From Heliocidaris erythrogramma (Eukaryota; Echinodermata; Echinoidea; Camarodonta; Echinometridae): a DNA stretch of 64,000 nucleotides. The position numbers were made by a program, and so were the translations under genes. Positions 53,772-64,000 of this stretch are shown one piece after another. Within the stretch, counting starts at the first letter, position 1. Each line of letters begins with the position of its first letter. The DNA lies in NCBI GenBank assembly GCA_025617745.1, contig CM046873.1, positions 30,579,410 through 30,643,409 of the forward strand, read 5' to 3'. Under the pieces are notes generated by a model that was not told where the DNA came from, ran no database searches, and was given only the letters and a program-made list of their open reading frames with translations.

Positions 53772-54750
53772 ACATGCAGATCTAAATATCGTTATTACAA
53801 CTCTCATTTCAGAATTAACGAAATTATCCTTTTGGTTCAAATCCAATAAACTCTCCCTAAATATAGACAATACAAATTACATCTACTTTAAGAATACACA
53901 TTCTAAACATTAAGAACAATATTTAATAGACGATATTAAGGAAGAAACAAAATTCTTGTAACATTCGATTCAAATCTAACTTGGAATAGTCACATTTGTA
54001 ATATTTGCAAGTTGGCTTAGGGAGGTATAGGCACTTTATATATATTAAAATACCATCTCCAACCAAAGTCACTATTTTTGCTTTATAATTCATTCATTCT
54101 GGCCTATATATCTTACTGTAACATAGTATGGGGGAATAGTAATAAGATGTAAATTATGGAAATACCGCGTCTCCAAAAGAAAGCACTCCGTATCTGTACT
54201 CATTCACATTACATCGCCCATACTGATCCAATATTTTATAAATTAAAAACATTTAAAATGCTGATATTCACTTCTTTCAAACCAACTGCAATATTTATGT
54301 ACAAATTTTTGACAAAAATTATGCCATTGCTTTTCGTTTTATTTTTACATACACACTCTTAGAAATATTGGGCAAAATTTTACCCAAACTTTACCCAACA
54401 TGAGGGTCCTTATGAGTCCGACCAACTTTTGGGTAAACTTTACCAATTTCATTGTTATGTTTGACCAATGTTGGGTAAATGCATGTAAAAGTTGAGCAAG
54501 ATTTAACCAACCTATGCCCAATCTTCATTTACCCAGTGGCATTTACCCAACATTTCTAAGAGTGCAGTAGAAATATTCATTCTTATCCTACACGACACTC
54601 TTCTGACCTCAATTTAACCAACCCCAACAGGATTCTAACCCATCAATCGATAAGACACCATGGCCCAGATGTTTGGAACTATTTAACTGACAATATTAAA
54701 CATTCTGTATCACTTTGTTCTTTCAAAGCATTAATGACAAAATACTTTTT
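53772..54750 (+). pseudogene. CR1/L2-like LINE ORF2 3' half, decayed, interrupted by a MITE
   Basis: Plus strand, in several frames: FKSNKLSLNIDNTNYI, EETKFLVTFDSNLTWNSHI, YNSFILAYISYCNIVWGN, RLQKKALRICTHSHYIAHTD, then beyond the MITE TRHSSDLNLTNPN and HHGPDVWNYLTDNIKHS..SFKALM. This is RT thumb to the C-terminal end. At least four stops or shifts. The resemblance to 40048-40320 (TKFLV, AHTD) suggests the same family, and it shows the C-terminus that copy lacks. Confidence 0.8.
54354..54564. mobile_element. 211-bp MITE with CACTCTTAGAAAT ends
   Basis: CACTCTTAGAAATATTGGG and the complement of ..CCCAACATTTCTAAGAGTG match over ~20 bp. It contains many TTTACCCAA/TTGGGTAAA words in both orientations. 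It interrupts the LINE between IMP.. and SRNIHSY. A CA dinucleotide flanks both sides. Confidence 0.8.
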
Positions 54751-54904
54751 TTCATAAAGCTGTTCGTAAGTTACGCAAGACTTTACGAACGACTGGTGAT
54801 CAGTTCTTGTGCTAAATGATTGAGAATCTGATTAGTGTAGCGCCCAAGAACATGTTCCAGTCGTTCGTAAAGTCATGCGTAACTTTACGAACAGCTTCAT
54901 GAAA
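54751..54904. mobile_element. Palindromic MITE with AAGCTGTTCGTAA arms
   Basis: TTTCATAAAGCTGTTCGTAA..GACTTTACGAACGACTGG is mirrored by CCAGTCGTTCGTAAAGTC..TTCATGAAA, about 45 bp arms with 3-4 mismatches and a 60-bp centre. It starts exactly at the end of the LINE remnant. Confidence 0.8.
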
Positions 54905-55743
54905 CACCCCCAGGTAAAGAAGATATACGAATCGCACACTTTTCACCCGCACTCACTCACATACACGCACATGCAATTTCTCTTTTTTCTACACTTTTTT
55001 GTCTTATAAACTCCGATTTATATAATTTCTGGAAATATAGCTAATTCTTAATACGTGACAACCCACACTATATCGACTCGTATATTAAGGAATCATGTAG
55101 CCCCAATCCCCCAGCTGTTGTCCACTCGAGCATTCTTGCTTATGATAGCTGGCCCCTGCATTTATCTAGATTTATTGACTTTCCTCAATAATATCAATAT
55201 TATCTAAGTATATATACAGGGTGTATTCTTTTTGTAATTCAGTTGTCACACTTCATTTGTATCGATTCTGATTTGTATCATTATTGTATGCAATGTTTGT
55301 ATTTGATTTCTTAACAATGAAAAAAAAAACATCTGCTTAAAAAGGAATAAAATGAGCATGAGTTGTTGGTCTGGCAGCTTTCTTCTTCTTCTTCTTGTAA
55401 AGTAGAGCCCACCATCTGGTGCATTGTCGTACTATTTGGCAGGTCTGGTGTGGTGTATGTACAGTGCCTTGAAAAAAACTCTACATAGTACTATGTGCGG
55501 CTAAAAATCTGAGCTCCTCTCTTAACGAAGCAGGATGCCCTGTGCACTCTAAAAAGTGAAGTGCTGAAAAACGAGTGCTAATTGAAATTTTGCACTTGAC
55601 ATGCTATTTCTAACACCTCACGTGCCATTTACGTCTGGGAGATGATAAGGTGTAGAAAATTGAGTGCTAAAAGTAAGTGCTGAATGTTAGGACGTTTTAC
55701 ACTTCAAGTGCTGACCAACGTACCGTGATTTTAGCACCTGCAC
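54905..55743. other. No gene; possible small element
   Basis: (TTC)n at 55380-55395. 55535-55745 has GTGCTGAAAA / TTAGCACC words in both orientations and may be another MITE without clear ends. Confidence 0.4.
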
Positions 55744-55969
55744 AATAGACCTGTTTACTAATTTTATGGCATACTTTTTGAACAAAGTTTCTCTTGACGA
55801 CTCTAAAGCTTGCCAGAGGCTTGCCCGATATAGCAACAACTAATGTATGCAAAATGGATTCCATCTATAGAGATGCCATTATCCATAGCAGGTGCACCAA
55901 ATAGTTGGTAACTAAGGATTCTGGAGAGAAACATCCATAAATTTGACTAACTTAGTAAACAGGTCTATT
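55744..55969. mobile_element. 226-bp TA-type MITE with AATAGACCTGTTTACTAA ends
   Basis: AATAGACCTGTTTACTAA is exactly complementary to TTAGTAAACAGGTCTATT. If the flanking duplicate is TA, the termini read GACCTGTTTACTAA, as in Tc1/mariner-type MITEs. A second, truncated copy is at 51701. Confidence 0.85.
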
Positions 55970-57375
55970 CTGTGCTAATAAGCGATTTCGTAATTAGGAT
56001 TTGCGCATGAGCAGATAAAGGTCATTTGACATAAACTGGCATGTTCGTTTAGAATTCTCTGAGACAAGCGTCCATCAATAACGGGCACGTACGCGCGCGT
56101 TAAATTTTAAAAATGCTCAAAATCACCCAAGGACCAAACGAGAGTACGTTTCAGGTCATTTTAAGCATTTCAAAAATTATCGCGCACACACAACCGTGTG
56201 CGCGTCAATGGGCAATATAATGTAAAAAGTGGTAAAAACATGCCCATCTAGAATCGGCTATAGCTCGTAAGATAGTCTACGAACCCCCAATTTTTTCGTC
56301 ATATTTTGATAAGAGTATGAGTTGGAGATATGATAATTCCCAATTTGCATATAACGACGTCATCACATTTATGCAATCAGCTGCAACTTTTTCATTTTTT
56401 CAATTTTGATGACGTCATCACAGTGAAATTTTCAATTAAATATGCCATGTCAGACTTTTCCCTATTTGCGTGTTATGTCTATGGAAGATGATTTTTTTTT
56501 TCGAATCATGAATCTACATGACATTGTTTTCTGAGCAGTAGCTCAGTTATTTTTGGTCTATTTCCTTCCAGATTTTAATATGTTATAGCTGAGACTATAA
56601 AGTTTTGCAGGTGTGGTCTCCAATTTTCGCTCAGATGTCGGGATCATGCCCAATTTTTCACTAAAAAATGTGATTTGAGAATCTCGTTTTTCGTTTACGT
56701 GTTATCTCTATGGGAAAAGCACTTGCTTCCCATTCCGCTGACCCAGGTTCGATCCCCGGTGGGTCCACAATCATCACATCTTGACCAAACAGCATGCACA
56801 CAAAAAATCAGATTCATAGCTCAATTTTTTTTTTTTTTTTTTTTTTAAGTGTAGACGTCGTTTTCTTGTCCATCTTTTCCTTAATTTATCGACCATCCTG
56901 CCTTCTACAACCAAACCAGTGGTGGAAACTTGAAGGAAATGCATGTCCATTTTACCTCCAACTCAAAGATTCAATAAAAATCTTCCGTTTTTTTCACCCA
57001 TTACCAGATGAAAAAACGGAAAATCTCATACTAATAACCCGACCAGTTCAAGACAGACCGCGTAATTCGTCTTCAGTGCCGAATTCAATGTCTAGTTATC
57101 ATTTATAATTGTGACTCGACCTTTCTTGTCTCTCTTAATACCTACATAAGTCTACACCCCTGTCCTTAATAATTTTTCTTTCTTTCACTCTTACTACTTG
57201 TTCCCTTTCCCCCTCTCTCTATCTTCCTTATTTTTTATTTGAAATATGATGTTGAAACCATATCTGTAGTTGATAAATACCCTTCACAATACATTTCTCA
57301 GCACATTATCGTCACTCTACAGCTTTTGCTAATAAAATGCAAAAGAACTGTATGTATGTGATAGATAATATGATT
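55970..57375. other. No gene; tRNA-like word at 56708
   Basis: A T-run of 21 at 56826 and pyrimidine-rich DNA to 57240. No exon recognised. Confidence 0.45.
56708..56772 (+). repeat. Possible tRNA-derived SINE remnant
   Basis: GAAAAGCACTTGCTTCCCAT..GACCCAGGTTCGATCCCCGG contains a B box (GGTTCGATCCC) and a plausible T-arm and acceptor 3' strand (GTGGGTCCA), but the 5' half and A box are gone. Not a functional tRNA gene. Confidence 0.4.
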
Positions 57376-58520
57376 GCCCGAATTCACAAAGGAGGTTTGG
57401 TTTTTAAACCATGGTTTAAACCCCCTCCTGGGGTTTTTAAACGTACGTGCGCACGGAATCCGATCCAATCATATATTTTCTTTGAGTGCGCGCATGGGCA
57501 ATGTGCGCTTATTTACGCCTATTTCAGTACGCTTACGGAGGTTTAAAGTAGATATTCAAAGAAAATCACAAATATGGCAATTGATGTATCACTAGAAACT
57601 GGGAAGCTTACAGATGGCAATCGTATAAGTTTTATGTCAACTGCTTATCTGATGATTATAAAAACAACACAAATAAAAGCTCTTCTCAGCATCTGGAATA
57701 TCCGAGGATTCGCCAGAAATATAGCGATGTTTTGATGTCGTCACACTCGGGATCGATCCTGCTTAAGCAGACGACGTCCTATAATGAATGAACGTAATTG
57801 CAATGCAATTATTTATCAAATTATAAAGAGTTTGGTGTATTTAAACATGACCTTATTTCACACCATTATAAATGGAAAGTGAAAATGATTCTGATAGCTA
57901 AAACCGTTTGATTGTAAATACACAGGAGAAGGGTCAATGATCAATGAAATAAACCCCACTTTCAAATTGAAAAGCCCTCCGAATAATAGCAGGGTGGTAT
58001 TCGTTCCCTCTTGAAACGCCGAACATGCCCCGGTGCAAGCAGCTGAAAATACAATAACGTCTTATTTTGTTTACAAGTGACTGATTCCTTTATTTTTTTA
58101 ACGCTGCATTTTTCATCAAAATAATACCATACACGAAGTTAAGAGTGAGGCAACAGACTAACATTAAGACTGACGCTAGTGAAGGAAGAGAAATAAGTGA
58201 AGAGGAGATGACAAAATAGGCTCTGAAAATGTGTAAGATGTTATGGGACATCGTCTGCTTAGACAGGACTGGTCCATGGTGTGTCGTCACATATCTCAGC
58301 AGCGTTCGAGGAGCTCTTCAGCTGCTATATCGGGGGCTGTATTTTACCGTTTTATAATTGATAATAATCATTACTTCAAATGTTTCCAAGCGTTGAATTT
58401 GGTTAACCTTGTTTAATTTATGCCATCTATGCAATAATAAGTATTAACCCAATATTTAAAATCATTAAAGTTCTACTTTAAACCATGGTTTAGGTTTAAA
58501 CCTCCTTTGTGAATTCGGGC
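57376..58520. mobile_element. MITE with GCCCGAATTCACAAAGGAGG ends, carrying TTAA copy C
   Basis: The left end GCCCGAATTCACAAAGGAGG and the complement of the right end match over 23 bp, followed by AAACCATGGTTTA on both sides. Without the insert it is about 210 bp. GAT occurs on both outer flanks, but the exact duplication is unclear. Confidence 0.8.
57547..58477 (+). mobile_element. TTAA-type element, copy C (931 bp)
   Basis: AGTAGATATTC.. to ..AAAGTTCTACT between TTAA 57543-57546 and 58478-58481. Same length as copy A and over 95% similar by eye. Inserted in the GGTTTAAACC of the outer MITE. Confidence 0.92.
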
Positions 58521-58552
58521 CGATAAGTTTGAGAAATTATAGGGTAAGGCGC

Positions 58553-58812
58553 GGTAACTTCGCTAGTCATAATGACCTCTATTCATAAGGACCACTTATT
58601 CATAAGGATTGCTATCCATAACTCGTGACTAAATGAATATTGGTTTTGTATGAATAGCGGTACTTCTAAATAGCGAGCAAACCATAGACAAATTACCTCG
58701 CTATTCATAAGGTTCTCCATTCATAAGGAACACTATTCATAAGTATTCATAAGGACCGCTATTCATAACGCGTGTTTTCTATGAATAGCGGTCCTTAAGA
58801 ATAGCGAGCGGA
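58553..58812. repeat. GAATAGCGGTCCTTAT minisatellite, locus 3
   Basis: About ten words TTCATAAGGACCGCTATTCAT or its complement ATGAATAGCGGTCCTTA, in both orientations and irregular spacing. Confidence 0.7.
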
Positions 58813-59038
58813 CCCCAGGCACTCTTGTACAGAATAGAAAGATTATAGATTGCCCATATTTTACACTAGATTTACATTTTAAAACACTCCAAACGATGAA
58901 ACAACATCTTGATACTAAGAAGAATTTCAAATTGTTTTACAATCGTATCTGGTATTACACATATTTACAGATCTTAATAGTATAAACAATAACATGTATA
59001 AAATGCAAATACAACTGGCACTGTCTTGTCAATCTCAT

Positions 59039-59212
59039 GGGGTGTTGCAAGAAAGTTGCGATCAATTGCAAATTGTAAAGCAAATTAGAACAACCATTCT
59101 GAATGGTTCAGGGTCTGCCTATTCAAGAAGATGCGCTTGCAACAATGATTTTGATTGGTCAGTACCGATCAGTTGCAACTTGCAATCAACCGCAACTTTC
59201 TTGCAACACCCC
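59039..59212. mobile_element. 174-bp MITE with GGGGTGTTGCAAGAAAGTTG ends
   Basis: The left GGGGTGTTGCAAGAAAGTTG and the complement of the right end match over 35 bp with few changes. AT stands on both outer sides. Confidence 0.85.
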
Positions 59213-61639
59213 ATTAGTCTACATCTCCAGGTGGAGCTTATTAGTTAACGATCAAAGTAGTGACACACAAAGTGTCAAAAGATCATACTACTTCTGATAT
59301 TTACATAATCTTGCATGGAAATTGCAATGAAAGAGTTATAAATCCAAATCAATCTCATCTAATGTAAATTAACAAGAATTCGCAATTAATTCGAAGTGAA
59401 TCAATATAATTTTTTTGTCAATTTATAGGCGTATTCTTTCACTTGGCTGTTTCATTTAACATCAAAGCAGTGCCTGTAGGATAATTAGATAAAGTACGGT
59501 TCCAAACAGGAATTATTTCTATTAAATAATTATGCCACACTAAATTTATAATCCCAAATAAATTGTCATTTTCCATTTTGAGAATCCTATAAATTAAAAG
59601 GCTGTCAGTAGAATATTGTTGATATATAAAGATATAGCATAAACAAAATTTTACTATAACTGGCTAATAAAGTGAGTGTCAAATATATCAGACAAGAGGA
59701 GTAAATCATGGACAAATTAGTATGTGACTATTGTAGTCACATTTAAAATATAGCACCTTAATTAGTACTAATGTACAACAAGAAAAAGAAAGGGGAAAGG
59801 GAAGAAGAAGAAATTCTTTCGGTATAAAGTAATTCAGTTTGGTATTTCATTATTAACATTTACAGCACAAATTTACAACATGTCAACATACAATAGCATC
59901 GATGCTATGTTAGCATCTATGCTATGTATGTTTCAAAAATATTTCCAGTACGTTCAGACAGGCCATGATCGACTTGCTTCTATCACCCACTCGTGACTAT
60001 TCATCGCTCACTCGCTGCCAAAACAATAATTACTGCGCCACACAGAGTGACCCGAGTATTGTTGGTATGCATGGTCAAACGCGCGGAAGTGTGCACAGGG
60101 GTCATAATTATCATGCGAAGCTTTTGTTTTGAATAATATTTTATTTGTCTTCATAAATCAACATAATAACACAATAACAATTCATTTGTAATATCGATAA
60201 TACAATCAACTAGCAAATACGTGTGTTATAAACTTATAATACTTAATTTTAAATAAACCTTGTACATGTCAAAATTGGCTGAACTCCAATCTTATGCCAA
60301 AATGAAACACATGTATGCACACTATAATCTCTGGTAAGCACATGTAAATCAATATCTAAAGACCATATCATATTTTAGTTAAGGTCTGATTCTGAAAGAG
60401 CAGATTCTCAGCTTTAAAATGATATATAACTCAATGTACAAAGAGAAGAATGCACAGTCCCTCATAATGTTACTTCTTAATAAGGGTTTAAAGTTTGCAG
60501 TCTATAATTGAAGCACTCTGACTTGCAAAGTGTTGTGCTAAGGTGACAAAAGGAGGATTAGAACTCAATGAAAATTTATATGAAGGGATTATCAGATTGT
60601 CCTAAAACTTGGCGTACTACTTAGACATATCCTGTTTATCATAGTGCACAAGTATCAATGCAAGAACTTACTCCGGGAGATTTATGGGAGATTAAAATGA
60701 GACAAGTATTCAGGGTCGCAAAAAAGAAAAGTAATACAACAAAATCCAGAGAAGACACACATAAGTCTGATAAAATACTGTCAAAAATACCACTTTTAGA
60801 TTGTTTGGTGCCTCCACATTTTTAGATTACTTAGAAAAAAGTATACTCTTTCAGGAAATACCCAAAACTAAAATTTGACCATGCATGCCAACCAAAACAC
60901 ATTGATTGGGCTCTAACTGAAAATCACACAGTGCGACTTTCGGGTGGTTTTGTGGTGCCTGGTCACATATATAAAAAAGAAAAAGATAAAAAGAAGGAAC
61001 CCCCCCCCCAAAAAAAACACAACCCTTCCTTACCACACAGTATACACATTAGCCTACCTACCCCTATATACATCACATGAATACATACATTGCATTACAG
61101 TACCAGATGAAACAGACAGAATGATAATAGAAAAAGTAGGGAAGAGGGTACATCACATGAATACATACATTGCATTATTATAGCACCACATGAAACAGAC
61201 AGAATTATAATAGCAGCGAGTGAAGATAGCAGCGATTGCGCTCACATTACAAATAGTCACAAGCGCGGTGGGTGGTCTATCGCTGGATCCTGAGATTTAC
61301 TCCTGCTAAACTCGCTGCAAGAATAGTTTGGAAACTCGCTTCTATCTCGTGACTATCTGAGTTCAGACAGCGTTTGGTCTTAAAACTATCTGGTCTTCAC
61401 CAAAATAGTATCGAAACCTAGATAGCATCGATGCTATCGCTCTACGTGTGAACGTACCTAATGTTTGCAATCAGTGGCATTTCCAGTGGCAATATAATAG
61501 CTGGGGAGGGGTGGGATGAGCGCAAAGAAAATCATGGGAGGAGGGGGACACACACAGAGTGGCACTCGAAGAATTATTTAACTGATAAAATTGGACTACC
61601 CGTCCCCTCTTCTCGTGCCAGGTGCCTAGTGCAAGCTAA
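59213..61639. other. No gene; tandem duplication and palindromes
   Basis: The 16-bp palindrome ATAGCATCGATGCTAT occurs at 59893 and 61422. A tandem duplication lies at 61067-61215. Otherwise AT-rich. Confidence 0.45.
61067..61215. repeat. ~85-bp tandem duplication
   Basis: TACATCACATGAATACATAC..TGCATTA..GATGAAACAGACAGAAT..AATAG occurs twice in succession. Confidence 0.8.
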
Positions 61640-61990
61640 ATTCCAGGGCTCTTAAACTTTTGCAAATGACTGTATTGTTATATTTTGTAATGAACAGGTT
61701 ACGGTGGATAAATATATTAATATAGAAATACATAGAAAAGGCATACCTTTTTAGAGATGGTTCTTCCTGCTTCAAAACGGATGTATGATGGAGTGTGTTT
61801 TCACCAAGGGAACATGGACAATGGAGACACGCATTTTAATGTGATGGAAATACCAGTGAATACCTTGCGAAAGTTTGCGCAAGATCCTAAAGGACCTTTC
61901 CGAGGCTGTTGCAATACGAGACGCCGGAATTTTAATCACAATAACATGAGCTCCCCTCAATGTCATGCTCAAGGGAACAGATTGCAATGA
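61640..61990 (+). repeat. Dispersed repeat, copy 2 of the 5512 family
   Basis: CTTTTGCAAATGACTGTATT..GTTACGGTGG..TTTTTAGAGATGGTTCTTCC..GATGGAAAT..CCAGTGA..TTGCGCAAGATCC matches 5520-5790. Beyond 61880 the two copies diverge. Confidence 0.6.
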
Positions 61991-62393
61991 ACTTCATAAA
62001 TGCAGGGCGTCGCTAGAGGGGGGTGTGGGGCAGTGGTGTAGATACGAACACACTTTCTATTGTTAGTGGGGGGATGATGAATACATCATCCCCCACTAAC
62101 AATGGATAATTATGCGTGTCTACGCCCATGGTGGGGGGGGGGGGGATAAGAGTACCTACATAAAGAGAGTAGCGACAACTCATGATTTGAACGCCATTTT
62201 GTTTCCTCCGCTGTGCAACATTTCTATTCAATTCCGATGAGCACCTGGGTGTTTTCAATAGAAAGAATTCAAATGCCATTTTGTTTCCCGGAAAGTCAGA
62301 CGTCTATGTCGCTACTCTCTATATAAACGTGCTCTAGGGGGATGTCACACCCCCAATCAAAATTGCTGTCAGCAAATGCGCCACCTCTGTCGG
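61991..62393. other. No gene; polyG and short inverted words
   Basis: TTGTTAGTGGGGGGATGATG and its complement at 62060-62106 form a hairpin, next to a G-run at 62132. Confidence 0.45.
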
Positions 62394-62562
62394 CCACAAA
62401 AAAAGGGATGAAAAGAGGGAGAGGGAAGAGGGAAGAGAAAAGAATAAGTAGAAAAAGAGAAAGGAGAAGGGAAAAAATAGAAAAGAAAGAAAAGGGAAAG
62501 GAAAGGAAAATAAAACAAAAAGAAAACAAGGAAAGGAAGGGAAGGAAAGAAAAAGGGAAAAA
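62394..62562. repeat. 170-bp purine tract
   Basis: Plus strand nearly pure A/G (GGAAAGGAAAAG words). Frames through it are artefacts. Confidence 0.85.
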
Positions 62563-63643
62563 ATGCTATTTTTTGGCTCGCTCACTTCGCACGCTCGCAA
62601 AACACTCAAAAGTTAATATTCAGGCAAAAGGCGTCTCCCTTCGGCAATGGGATGGAGCCCCCCCCCCCCCGAGGATTTTCAAAGTTCCGATATTCGGGAA
62701 ACCACTACTTCATATTCGGGTAGTGAGATGACAGAATATCCACATTTTTGGACAGCGAGGTTTCCTGAAATTTATGTGAATTCTGTACATTTTTTTACTA
62801 CGAAAAATTTAAACAAAATTTAGAAATTGAAAAGGTAATCATTGGGCAAAAGGTGTCAGCCCGTTCCCTTGCGGAAATAGGCCTTATGATCAAGAATTCT
62901 ACATCTGCGATTTTCTTTTATTATATGTGGAGGGGGGGGGGGGGACTAGGGTGCAGCATTTTTGTCGGTAAATTTGTGTATCACACCCTCCATTCAAAAT
63001 GTTCTATCGCCGCCCCTGCAGAAATGCTGGAACAGCTCCAATGTTGAAATAAATTAGTACACTGACATATGCCAGAAAGATTTCAAGTTGACATTTCTGT
63101 TGGGAGAGGAGGATGGGGTGGGTAAATAAAAATACCGAAATTTCACTAAATATATGGACTTGGCAATGACCCAGATTTCATTCGCTCATGTTTTATGTTA
63201 AGGCATAACTACATGGCTTGGAAAAAATAACCGAATTTGCCCAACATTGATTAACCCAATAAAATATTTGACAATATGCAGTGAAAATGAGAAAGCATTT
63301 ACTTTCCAACAATCAAGTTTGTTCAGCGTTAAGTGTTTTTTGATTACTCCATAGCACTTTGGGAAACCCCAAACCGTTTGGCAATATTATTATTATTATT
63401 ATTTATTCGGCAAAGACAAAATCAAGAAATCAGTGAGTACATAAAAGTAGATTTAGAAAAGAGTCACCTGGATGCCGGGGGAAAAAATCAACTTGATAAC
63501 TATAACCCGAAGGTCTTCTTTTCCAATCCATGTAACATTACATAAATGAAATAGAATAAAATGGAGAGGTAACAATTAATAAATTACAATTGTAATGACG
63601 AGATTTAGAGACAGTAATAATAATAATAATAATTAAAAAAAAA
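62563..63643. other. No gene seen
   Basis: C- and G-runs (62660, 62932), an (ATT)n tract near 63387 and (AAT)n near 63617. TTTATTCGGCAAAGAC at 63401 resembles no element I know. Confidence 0.45.
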
Positions 63644-64000
63644 AATTCACTTGTGTGCAAAAGAATCCCTTTATGCAAAGTAGACTAAATTACTGGATAA
63701 TATCGGAATGTCTAGAGGAAATGGTTATGAAGCGCGATATAATTCCATCTGTTGCCCCTGATCATCATTCAATATTTTTACGCTTATTTGACAAAACAAT
63801 TAATAAATCGAATGGAAGAAAGGGGTCATATTGGAAAATAAACAATAGTCTGTGTGAAAGTAAAGATTATGTTAGAGAGTTAAAGAAGAAAAATGGTCAA
63901 TTAAAAATGCATGTTATGGGATTTTTTGAAAAATGAAAATTCGGAGCTTTACACAAAAATTTTCGAAAAAAATTGGCTGATCAAAGAAGAGCAATAAGAA
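63644..64000 (+). pseudogene. LINE endonuclease C-terminal fragment, runs off the window
   Basis: From 63644: FTCVQKNPFMQSRLNYWIIS, then DIIPSVAPDHHSIFLRL and GSYWKINNSLCESKDYV. This is the end of an AP-type endonuclease (SRLxYW and xDH motifs) and the start of the linker of an L1/Tx1-like LINE. A frameshift near 63930 is followed by IRSFTQKFSKK in another frame. It is preceded by an A-run and (AAT)n, with no 5' part. A third LINE lineage for this window. Confidence 0.75.

Noticed and set aside
56708-56772. Functional tRNA gene
   Set aside because: Only the 3' half with a B box remains; no A box or complete cloverleaf.

Overview
This 64 kb window is animal nuclear DNA made almost entirely of transposable elements, satellites and their debris. 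No prokaryotic gene, operon or CRISPR is present. Low-G+C unique sequence, long homopolymers, microsatellites, I-like and CR1/L2-like LINEs, a Mag-like Ty3/gypsy element, hAT and TTAA-type DNA elements, and many AGGCCT/TAGATCTA palindromes suggest a marine invertebrate deuterostome. An echinoderm is my best guess. That is an inference from repeat style, not a database match.

Layout. The left edge (1-480) carries the 5' end of a minus-strand gene for a secreted protein, whose complete paralogue lies at 52720-53430. The two ends also share upstream DNA, so they are a segmental duplication about 53 kb apart. From 5928 to 12518 lies a full-length I-like LINE (zinc-knuckle ORF1, endonuclease, RT, RNase H, poly-A) with a 13-bp target duplication. 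It landed in the loop of a hairpin-forming repeat and was later interrupted by a 931-bp TTAA-type element (10035-10965) that has two more copies at 25280 and 57547. From 14.3 to 18.2 kb there are minisatellites and palindrome-rich DNA. A candidate new 2.6 kb element (18650-21265) has imperfect inverted ends and repeats the 9-mer ATACGTTAC. From 21.4 to 26.7 kb one CR1/L2-like LINE is broken by a TTAA element and by a complete LTR retrotransposon (21879-25260) that keeps gag, protease and integrase but has lost RT and RNase H cleanly in frame.

From 26.7 to 36.5 kb come minisatellites, an intact hAT MITE with 8-bp duplication, a ~150-bp satellite whose every unit carries a DR1-like TGACCTTTGACCC motif, a GC-rich tandem array, a THAP-domain pseudogene and a 330-bp purine tract. 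A possible host exon (38313-38432, minus) lies next to a second LINE of CR1/L2 type (40048-44171, minus). From 46 to 62 kb there are many small palindromic or TIR elements, several nested two or three deep, plus a tRNA-derived SINE (49504-49805). The window ends in another LINE endonuclease fragment.

Apart from the secreted-protein pair and the possible exon, the genes here serve element mobility: RNA-binding ORF1/gag, target-cutting endonuclease or integrase, RT and RNase H. Almost all carry frameshifts or stops. The value of the window lies in its nested insertions, which give a relative time order, and in element families that can be delimited exactly from target duplications.
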